Under the pieces are notes generated by a model. It ran no database searches, was not told the origin of the DNA, and saw only the letters and a list, made by a program, of their open reading frames with translations. Of a DNA stretch of 64,000 bases, positions 30,928 to 40,547 are shown one piece after another. The stretch covers positions 24,800,001 through 24,864,000 of the forward strand of contig OZ316895.1 of assembly GCA_973895155.1 (NCBI GenBank). The letters run 5' to 3'. A program made the position numbers and the translations under genes. Every line of letters starts with the position of its first letter. Position 1 is the stretch's first letter. The stretch comes from Marsupella aquatica. Lineage: Eukaryota; Marchantiophyta.

Positions 30928-31742
30928 TTGACGAATTGGGAAAGCAGGGACTCGGGCAGGATGGGTTTGCCGCTGACCATTGCGTCATGGAACGTGTGTG
31001 GCCTATGCGAGACTAATAGAAAGCATGTTGTCAAGAACTGGATAGCATCGTTGCGCATGCCTTTAGTTGCTCTTGGCTTACAAGAAGTCAAGGCAGATAA
31101 GTTTAGACTAGACTTGGCTCTAAAAACAATTCTACCGTCCTATACGTACATGGCATCGGCTCCTGACGAGGGCAGGGGGGCTCGACTTTGCTATTACATC
31201 CTTCACTTCAAGTGATTGACCATGGGAGTGTGGATAAAGGGCGCGCAGTTTGGGCCCGGGTGGAACATCCGAATGGCCTCTTTGGCATTGTGAGCATATA
31301 TGCGCCTAACATCCCCAGGGAGCGGGCCCTACTTTGGCATGAACTCAAGTCTTCCCTACCACAAGAAAATTGGATCGTTTGCGGGGGCTTCAACATGACG
31401 GAGGGCCGGTGCGACTCGTCTGGCCCCTCTCCCCTTATACATGGACGTGAAGCATAATATTGGAGATCTCTCAAAACTCGATTTGACTTGGAGGATGCAT
31501 TTTCCTTGGCATCTGTTTGTCAGGGTTCTAGCTTTACTTGGAAACAGAGCATCAAAGGCAAATTGGTCCAATCCTGGCTCGATCAATTTTACTTTAGTGG
31601 CCGCAGTTGGTGGGTTGGTGAGGTGGAAAAGCTGATTCACGAAGGGGGCTCAGTGGCAGACGCAAACCGCAATGGAGTCAGCCTTGATGCCAAATTGTAC
31701 TGGAGCGGAATCAGTCCATGCATCCATTTGAGTCTTCCGTAA
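30928..31742 (+). pseudogene. LINE (L1-type) endonuclease remnant
   Basis: Three overlapping frames together cover most of an AP-type endonuclease domain: TIASWNVCGLCETNRK, then LGLQEVKA, then FGIVSIYAPNIPRERALLW, then GSSFTWKQ and WLDQFYFSGRSWW. Frameshifts occur near 31180 and 31450. Catalytic motifs are damaged: the GGDFN motif has become GGFN, and the SDH near the end reads ADAN. No reverse transcriptase follows because the sequence joins a copia remnant at about 31735. Confidence 0.85.
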
Positions 31743-34131
31743 GAGTTGGAAATTCTTCTTCAAAGAAATTGCAGTCTTGGAACCGTGCTTTAAAAACATC
31801 TGCTGTTGAGGGTTCCAAGTATCTTATGATGGAGGGTGAGTCAAATCCAACATAGATGCCTCGTTGTCTTTGAGGTCCCATTTTAGTTTGTTTAGGACCT
31901 AAAATTGGGACAAGTACTAGGCAGCCAAAAGTTTTGTAGATGTGTGATATCAGGTGGCAATCCATATGCCAGAAAGTGGGGGGTCTGGGAATTAAATGAC
32001 GATGGTCTCAATCTAAGGTGGGTGGCTGCATGTAGAATCGCATGGCCCCAGGCTGATGCTGGTAAGTTGGACTGCATCAGTAGGGGTCTGGCCACCATCT
32101 GTATTTGTTTGATCACGGATTCGGCAATTCCATTTTAAAAATGAACATGTGGAACAAGGTACTCAGTGTCAATACTTGTAGTTTCACAGAAGGCATCGAA
32201 GGTCTTTGAGGTAAATTCCCCCACGTTATCAACTCTAATTGTTTTGATTGGGTTCTCTGGGAATTGATGTTTTAATTTCAGGATATGTGGTAAAATCCTT
32301 GGGAAAACAAGATTCCTGGTGGAAAGCAGTGAGACCTGTGACCACTTGGTGGATGCATCAATGATAACCAGGAAATATCTGAATGGGCTAGAAGGAGGGT
32401 CAATTGGGCCACATACATCTGCTTGTATCCTCTCTAGGAATTGTGGGATCTTGTGTATTGTCTTTGATGGTGATGGACGAGCTAGTCACCATTTTCCCTT
32501 GTGAGCATGCAATGCATGGTCTGTTGGAGGCTGAGGGGTGAACACCTTGAGGTATGCCAACGGTAGCCTTTAAGATATTGTGATACATATTTGTACCTGG
32601 ATGTCCGAGATGATTATGCCATGTCTGTGTTAAGGTAAGTGGAGTACTTTCAGTATGATAAGAGTAGATTCGGGTGATGTATAGTCTGGGAGGATATATG
32701 GGTAGTATCTCGCGAACTAATCTCCCTGATTTGGTATTCTCCAGAATGTGCAAGAATGACTTCACGGTTTCCACAGGTGTCTGTGTGAATATGAAATCTG
32801 TTGGCGCGTATGTCACTAAAACTTATAAGGTTTCTAGTGGCCCATGGCGCATAAATTGTTGAGTCTATTTGGATAATTGTGCCCTTGGGGAATCTGACTG
32901 GTGTTGGACCATAACCTTCCTCTATGTAATTAGATCTAGTGATTGTTGTCATGGATCTATGGGATGGAGTTATGCTAAGGAAGTAGTCTCTGTTGCGTAG
33001 TATTGAATGAGATGTGCCGCTATCAACAATACAATCGTGATGATCGTCTAGAAGTGAGGGATTAGCTCCTAATTGGGCAGTATGGACCTCAGGTGCTACT
33101 GGGTCTGGTGCATAGCCCTCAATATTATCTATAGTTTCCATATAGTTACCATAGGCTTCATTATTGGGTGGTTCCGTGCTTTGCTTGTAAAGTTTGACTA
33201 GATGGGCAGGTGCTCGACAATCTCTCTATAAGTGTCCTTTTGTGCCGCACTTGAAACATTCTGTAGGGTTATCGTTCTCTCTTATCCAATTATTTTATCC
33301 CCTTCCGCGGCCTCCCCCACTGCCTCTGTATCCACCACCTTGTCCTCGTTGTCCGCCTCTTCAATTAAAATTTCCAAAGTTTTGGCCTTCCCTTTCAGGT
33401 TGGCCATTGCCCCTGCCTCGTTGTTGGTTTCTGCCCCGGCCATAGGTTCAACCTCACCTCCCCCTGAAATATCCATGCCCTCTGCCTCTCGGTTTGTCGT
33501 TGTGTCGATTGAAGTTGGTTTCAGGTTTAGGTGGGGGTGCGGCTGACTCTGGTGGGCGAGATTTTGCATTCTCTAGGAGGAGTAATTGGTGCTTCTCAGC
33601 AAGAAGCATATGAGCAATGAGTTCTGAATATTTTGTAAACCCCATGTTTCTGTATTGTGATGCAAGGAGAAGGTTGCCTGCGCTGAACTTTGATAGGGTT
33701 CGTTCAATTTGCTCATCGTCACCAACCGGGTGGCCACAGACTGCCAGTTGTGAGGTGATGCAGAAGAGTTTGCCATTGTAATTGGCTATGGAAGTGCGGC
33801 CCTGTACTCGCAAATTGATCCAATCATGGCAGGCTGTAGGCAGAGACCCCAGTCGCATGTGATTAAACCTTAATTGAAGATCCTCCCAGAGGATTCAGGG
33901 GTTAAATTGATTTAGATATTGGATCTTGAGTGATTCTGCAAGGTGGTGACGTATAAAGATTAGTGCTCTTGCCTTTTGCTGTAAGGTTAGGCCTGCATTA
34001 GTTAAAATGTGTCCGGAAGGTCTTTTGATGCAAGATCGATATGCTTTGACGTCAAGCGACCATGATAAATAATTTGAGCCATCAATAGTTAGGGCCTTAA
34101 ATTGAAGCTTCTCGATAGAATTCATGTTCAT
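31711..34131 (-). pseudogene. Ty1/copia retrotransposon, gag to integrase, 3' half missing
   Basis: The minus-strand order is as in copia. First comes gag (34131-33454, DGSNYLSWSLDVKAYRS, then NMGFTKYSELIAHMLLAE), broken by a TGA near 33897. A zinc knuckle near 33260-33220 (CFKCGTKGHL, stop, RDC) has TAG at 33228-33226. Protease shows CIVDSGTSHSILRN, near 33030. GAG-pre-integrase shows WHNHLGHPGTNMYHN with a C-x2-C. The integrase core shows QADVCGPIDPP, RVDNVGEF and a FKNGIAE glutamate. It ends near 31735 before reverse transcriptase. Several frameshifts are present. A sister gag copy is at 45161. Confidence 0.88.
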
Positions 34132-34530
34132 GGGGTCTACTATGTGTATGATGATTAGGACGTAAATTGAGTTATATCCAAGAATTTGAGAGTTATGATA
34201 TGCCTGGATATTGTAAAATTCAGCTCTGTTAAACTGGCCTTGAGCTGATAATACAAATGGAAAGGAATTTTGAGAAACTTCCTCGTATTGGCCGAAGTGC
34301 AGAATCTATGTGTATATTGGTGTCCACATACTTGCACTCCTGATTCTTCAACTTTTGATTTCGCGAATGTACGACGGATCTTGATTCACTCAATAATTCA
34401 AAGTGTGCACCTCGATTCAGTGAACATGGCAAGATTCAGGAAATTTGTTGGGGCCTGCTACTAGACACAGGCCATAAGCCTCATTCCAGGGAAGGATGAG
34501 TAAAAACTTGTGCTCAAATTGGAGAGTCAT

Positions 34531-34716
34531 GCTGATGACGTATTATGCATACTATAGACATACAATGCACCGGCAAGCTCACTTCCTTCTCACTGATTGT
34601 GGGAGTGTAAACAACTCCCTATATGGTACATTGTATGGTGGTTATGTAACCACCTCAACTCCCTATATGCTAGGGTGAGTCTAGGTAACCAGGGTTAGGG
34701 TTTATCCCTTATAACA
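34531..34716 (-). mobile_element. possible copia LTR and primer-binding site
   Basis: On the minus strand CGTCATCAGC (34540-34531) matches the position of GTTATCAGCA in the second copia copy, about 400 bp before gag. The preceding 176 bp, from TGTTATAAGGG to ATAATACG, share GGTTACC and ACCACC words with the other LTR. It contains a GGTTAGGG tract. Boundaries are approximate. Confidence 0.4.
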
Positions 34717-34812
34717 GTAATACCATATTCCAAAAAGACAAGAATGAGAGTACTTACAAGTTGAGAGCGTGCATTGCTTGCTCAACCTTCTTGAATTTGT
34801 CATTCCCCGTCT

Positions 34813-35457
34813 TCAAAAGAGAGAATCTGACGCACAGATGGTATTGCAATTGATCTTGATACTCAGAAGCAATTGTGGACCAGACTGTGTATCTGTGGTT
34901 TCCATCAAAAGCCCAAAACATCTTGTCTTTAAGGACTTTGAACTCCTATCGCACTCTTGCTCAAACTGTTCATTGAGCTTAGTCCATAGAGGGTCCCAAA
35001 ATGGCTTCAAGTTTGTCACTATCTGCGTTTCCCCGATTTCATTGAACTCAATGACGTGGAACTCGTTGGGCTTTACAACATAGCCGCTCTCTTTGAATCC
35101 TTTCTTTAATTTTGCAACAAACTCATCCTGAAGATTCCTGACTGCCTCCATTGGCATGACGGCACAAGGGGATCCGGGGCGGATCCTTACTAAACTTTGT
35201 CTCATACTTGGAGACAATCGACTCCCAAGCTCCCTTCTCAGCAATATCAACCAATTCCACCACTCCAATAGGCTCAAATGATATCTGCTTTGGCTCAAAC
35301 TTCCTCCTGGAGTCAATTGATTCCAAAAGGGTACCACCCTGTGAGCACGTCAATTGAGACATGACTGGCGAAGGAGACTTGGATCATGGTTTCTACTCCA
35401 TTGAGAAGTTTGGCTGCCGACAGGTCCTGCTCCAGCCAAGTCTTTCCTCTTTGGCAT
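34813..35457 (-). pseudogene. unknown broken gene
   Basis: I do not recognise the family. A basic start MPKRKDLAGAG at 35457 leads, after a frame change, to MSQLTCSQGGTLLESIDSRR, continues to SKYETKFSKDPPR, shifts frame near 35180, and continues as AVMPMEAVRNLQDEFVAKL to a long conserved-looking tail (VKPNEFHVIEFNEIGETQ, PFWDPLWTKLNEQFEQEC). The even, coding-like composition and the frame breaks suggest a decayed transposon gene. The basic N-terminus could be a nuclear signal. Confidence 0.45.
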
Positions 35458-35838
35458 TTTACCTAAGATTACATGAGAAATGAAAGAGTTATTACTTGAC
35501 AATAGCTCTAACATAAGCTCAACCTATAAACCTGACGAGATCTTAGCGAGCCCCACCAAGAGAGCCAATTTTCAAGGATATGTGGGGTCCAGCCTTTCAC
35601 ACATTCGATTCATGTACAAATGGATTTGACATATCATAAAAAAGAGGGAGCCAAGATCAAACTTGAGAGAATCACCAACACAAACGCTCACAAAAAATTG
35701 CTATCGCAAACGCTCATGGAGAAGCTACCACTAGCTCACTACCTCAAAACACCAACGCAATCCAATAGACACGATAACACTGTCACATAGGAGAGTTTAC
35801 TATGGGTGGGAAGACTGAAGAGGAGCAGGAACAATGCG

Positions 35839-35935
35839 GATGAGAGCGCGGAGAAGTGAGAGATTGCGCAGACCAATATGCAAAGATTGAGGATGAGCGC
35901 AGATGAGAGCGTGGATGAGTGAGGGATTGCGCAGA
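35839..35935. repeat. 63-bp tandem duplication, degenerate
   Basis: GATGAGAGCGCGGAGAAGTG and GATGAGAGCGTGGATGAGTG, both followed by AGxGATTGCGCAGA, start at 35839 and 35902. Confidence 0.75.
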
Positions 35936-36199
35936 GTGAGGAGGTCCGAGGATTAGTGAAAAAAATGAGTGCCAAACCTAACGGAACACCGTGGAAGAGT
36001 GACGAGGAAGGAACAACATCGGCTTCAAGGAATAACGTACCACACATATTGTACAACACTAAAGTACGCAATAGATATGGGAGATCCTAACTATACTTGG
36101 ATACGTACATGTTGTTAACGGCCCAAACATGAAAGTATGCAATGCTCACGTGAGTACCGACCACTAGTTTAGGGTACAATTAGGGTTTTCAGTCAACAG

Positions 36200-37900
36200 C
36201 TCAAAATGAGTCCGAATCTAGGAGACCCTCACCGTCATTTCATTTCAAGGTCTACTGAGACGTGTCAACATCTCGGTGCCTCAACTCAAAGAGGAAATGG
36301 TGGCCCACAATTATACCATTTTTGGAGACCATCGCCGACAATGGAGCATGGGCCGTACTGAGACTTGTCATCATTTGGGTGGCTTTACTAAAAGAGGAAA
36401 TTGGGGTTAAGAGAAGGGGAAAGAGTACAATGGAGTCAACAAGATCAAGGAGGGTTGCTAGAGAAGACTTGGATAAAGGCGGCCAATTATGTTTAGGGTT
36501 TTGTTTTAGTAAAGAGGAGTTTAGGGTTTAGGGTGAAATATGAGAAGTAGAAAAAAAGTCCCACACCGTAGTGAACTCCATGTTAGAAAAGTACGGCCTT
36601 AAGTAAGCGAGATCACAACCCAGTCTCTCGGAGACCCTCTCTGAGATGGAGTGGTGTGGCCCATGTTAGGTATTTACTCAAGGTCTAGGGTTACGACATG
36701 TAACCGTAGTTAGGCTAACCGTAGTTGAAGACGTGGTTAGCTTAACTAGGATGCACACTATATGCCAAGCGGTGTTTGCTTGGATAAGTGGAACTTAGGC
36801 TCATTGTTACGGAGCCACTTGAGAGATGAGGAGAGCTTACACTGTGGAGACTTGGTATGGTCGACGGGCTTAGAGTTCAGTAAAGCTCTCTTGTGTGTTC
36901 CCGTGGATGTAGCCTCGAGGAGGTGAACCATGTATCTCTTGTGTTGACTACTGAAGCGTTGGATGTGTCATGTGCTTACCATTGTGATTGTCGTCTATGC
37001 TCAACAGCCCAAATGGCCAAATGACAGAAACTGTCAATTGCATCTCGGGTGGAAAGGGAAGCGAGATTGCAACCTAGTCGCTTTGAGACCCTCTTTGAGA
37101 TGCCCCAAGTGGCCAGACAACAGTTCTCTTGGACCGCCTCTTGGGTCAAAAAGGTTGCCAAATGAGACCCAGCCTCTCGGAGACCCTCTCTGAGATGGAG
37201 TGGTGGGCATACTTTGGCCAGATGACACAACTTGTTGACCCTCTTAACAATTTTAAAGGGTTAACTACAACATGCACAGTGTCTCTCAGAGACTCTCTCC
37301 GAGATAAAATTAAAGGTATTCCGTTTCAAATAAAGGAGCCAAATTGGTTCTATCCCACATCCGATGTCAGAGACCATCGCTGAAATATGATGATGGACCC
37401 AAAAGTGCATGCAAAGCCTCACTGTACAATACTTTTCAATGTTCGTACAATCAAATTCCGAACAGATCGCGTGTTTGCAAAGAACGACAATGTCCGCACA
37501 GATCTATCATCCTCAACGAGGCCCAAATCCATCTCAGAGAGCCTTGCCGAGTACGACTAAAGGTCAAAAGGTAACGACACTACGACTAGGAAACCATGGG
37601 TAAAAACGGACCGTGGGCAACAAGAGAACCAAAACCAATTCGGAGACACTCGCCGAGTACAAATACTGTTGCCCCAAATGACCCGAGTCCATCCCGGAGA
37701 CCCCCGCCGAGAATAATTTAGGGTGAAAACTAAATGACACTCTGAGTGAGGAAGTGTTAGGTGGGGCCCAAGTGTCCATAATCCACCATAGAGACACTCG
37801 CCAGATAGCACGACCGCATGTGAGAGACCCTTGTCGACTAGGATTCTAGGTAAAAGTCGATGAGAATCCATCTCAGAATCTCAAAGACCCCCGCCGAGAA
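36200..37900. repeat. irregular array of a 20-bp hairpin-like motif
   Basis: A motif close to CTCGGAGACCCTCTCTGAGA, an imperfect inverted repeat, recurs about a dozen times. Approximate sites are 36215, 36325, 36620, 37085, 37170, 37280, 37370, 37535, 37645, 37700, 37790 and 37875. Two copies (36620 and 37170) extend identically into TGGAGTGGTG. Spacing is irregular. I see no gene here. Confidence 0.65.
36485..36535 (+). repeat. interstitial telomere-like tracts
   Basis: GTTTAGGGTTTTGTTTTAG is followed shortly by GAGTTTAGGGTTTAGGG. A single TTTAGGG is also near 36170. Confidence 0.75.
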
Positions 37901-38084
37901 TGACTTGGAATGAAAAATAAATGGCACTCACTACAGAGGAAGTCCTTAATCCACCACGTAGAGGCTTGAACCCTAAACTCGCCAAATATGAATTATGCTG
38001 CAAAACATAAAAGAAACCAAAATTAAGAATGCATTATTGGATGGTGGTTCAGAAGTTAATATAATGAGCTAACAATCCTTGTAG

Positions 38085-40391
38085 AATTCACAATCTGCTA
38101 AGAATTACTTGTCGTAGTGGCTTCGGATTGCTGAATTGCTGTAGTTGCTTCTCGGGGAGTTGGTATCGAGCTGTGCGTAGTAGCTACATGCTGACGAATC
38201 CAGTGATGCCTGTTAGGTTCGCGTTACCACTCTTACACGGCCTGTCGTCATGTCCTTTGGGCAGAGAATTCCTAGTAAGGCCCTAGCTAACTGGATGTTC
38301 TTCTGCGTTTCGACCTTAGATTGCTGGGCAACTATACTTCTCACCTCTGGGCGCCCAAGGAAGCGGGACAAAATCTCTTTTTCAGCCCGGGATACTGTCC
38401 ATCCTGGTTCAAGTCCTGCTCATTTCTTGCATGACGTCTCCTGCTGCCCGTCTCCTGATTTCCCGTCACAATCTAGATCAATTTTGTTGCCACTTGCTTC
38501 AACTTCTTGTTCTGAACGAATTGTCGAGCCTGCCCAATTTGCTACTTACACGGTCTGCATAACACTTGTTCACAAGTTCTTCTTTGAAGAAATGTTGTCA
38601 ATTCTTCGTTTGGTATGCAGGACACTTCAGTTGGAAAGGGTTCTTTCTTGGAGGGCGATAAACAAGAGCACTCGCGCCATAGTTTTTCAGAGGGCAATGT
38701 GCAGGTACGACGGTGGGTTGCTTTGGGGTTTGGATGGAAGATCTTCTCATACTTTTTCTTCTCAAAACTTGTAGTTTTGATTCTCAAGTTTTGATGGCAA
38801 AGCTGGGATGATTCGTAAAAGAGTCCAGCAGGAGGAATTGATCCTGGAGAAGATACCGCTACTGCTATGCTTCTAGGGCTTCCTCCAACTGTTACGCTGA
38901 GCTGAGATTCCTCTGCCCGGGCAAGGTTTCCCCAACAGAGCCTTCGCGTAATGAATATTCTTTCCTTAGTCCATGGGAAGGAAAGATGAGACTTTAAATT
39001 TGAGGGCTCTGCAAGATTGCACTACTTAGACTGATTTGAACCTTTGTCAAACAGGTAAGATCGTATTTCTCAAAACTGTACCATTGAGCTCCGTATTCCC
39101 GGCACGGGAACGGAGCTGACTCGATGGAACTTTTGGATATGGACCGCTTTAGGCAACAGTCCTCAGCCAGGTATGATTAATTTTGTATGCATGTCATTTT
39201 GTTGGATTTGATGTGACCAAACGACCTTGAATACATTCTCAACAAAGACGTTTGATTTGCAGAGTTTATCCTTCATCTTCCGGTTTGATTGGTATTGGCA
39301 TCCGCCATTGTTCTTGTACACGGCCTTCAGGTAATGAGACTGAAGAGCGATTTCAACGTTATGCGTACCTACTTTTAAACAGAAACTCTTGTTCCAGCAC
39401 CACGGTGTGACATTTGTAGTTGCGGGAATATCCTGCTATGAGGCTTACGTGATCAAGACTTGAGTTGAACTTCAAGTTTGATTCCTTTTTCGTGTTAAGA
39501 AGCACAGGGTGGGCGAGGGGGAGGGGGCGGGGTGGGGGGGGACGGGAGGGGAGGGGAGGGGGAGGGGAGGGGAGGGGAGGGGAGGCTGTTACATTCATGT
39601 CGTATGTGTCTCTTCACGGATTGTATTAAGAGCCAAGTTCAAGAATGATGGATAGCCTTTATTTCTGAATTGTAGGAGAGGAATTGTAGGAGAGGGAGGG
39701 AAGCGCTTTCACGTTCATGTCATCTGCGTCTAATCACGATGGATTCTACAGATGATGGCTAGGCTCTATTTCTAAGTAGTCTCTTTTCAGAAACCTGAGA
39801 TTCTGGTTTGTGTATAGCGCAGAAAGGACAGTGTAGGCAACTTACAAATGAACGGCTGTCAAGATGCCCTAAGAGTCTGTCCTGTACACAACCCAAGGAT
39901 AACATGTGACTTCTGGCTGAAGTATTTTAGTACCAATTCGATAGGCTCTTGACTCTGTCCTTTCTGTGGGTACAGTGAAATACGGGAGAAGGAACGAGCT
40001 TGTTGATACCTGGATATGCCTTTCACAATTATTTCAATATTCTATTCTAAGATCATTGCATTCTTGACAGATAGCCGTTACTCTCAGTTGGAAAGGAGTC
40101 ATTTAACTTTTACAAGTTATCTGTACCACAGATCACAGCAGAGCAAGGGAGACAAGAAAATACATCTTTGGACGGAGGTAGGAATGCACCCTAGAACTCG
40201 AGAGGCTTACCGGTCTGCTATCCATTTCTGAACACTCATTGTAGAAAGATCACTGGAAACATAGTCGTCAAGAAATAACTACAAATTCATTGCACCTCGT
40301 GGAATCTCTTGGATTTTATCCTGGTAGCATATCTGATCGTGGGTTGTGGTGCTGACAGAGGAAGCCCAGAGCACCTGAGTTCAATCAGAAG
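38085..40391 (+). repeat. upstream flank of PPR copy C
   Basis: Matches the copy A and B upstream flanks from about CACAATCTGCTAAGAATTAC (38090) to the ancestral start codon. A unique G-rich microsatellite at 39505-39586 is inserted in it. Shared frames differ by stops and indels among copies. Confidence 0.75.
39505..39586 (+). repeat. (GGGGA)n-like G-rich microsatellite
   Basis: Runs of four to eight G separated by single A, C or T extend for about 80 bp. The strand could form G-quadruplexes. Confidence 0.9.
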
Positions 40392-40547
40392 CTGACAAGA
40401 CTAGCACTTTGGGTGGATGGATGGTCAACCCCAGCGTGGGTTAAGGCAAGGGCGAATTTGGTTACTCACTGCAGATTTCCATCTAATGTTTGTTATTGCA
40501 CGAGAGATCGGTCTCAAGTCACTGCAAAAGGGATTGGCAGTAGGCAT

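Noticed and set aside
33282-33569. Frames on both strands over the copia Gly/Arg-rich gag tail
   Set aside because: They are shadows of the minus-strand copia gag/nucleocapsid region.
36200-37900. CRISPR-like array
   Set aside because: Repeats are degenerate and irregularly spaced, no cas genes are present and the genome is a plant nucleus.
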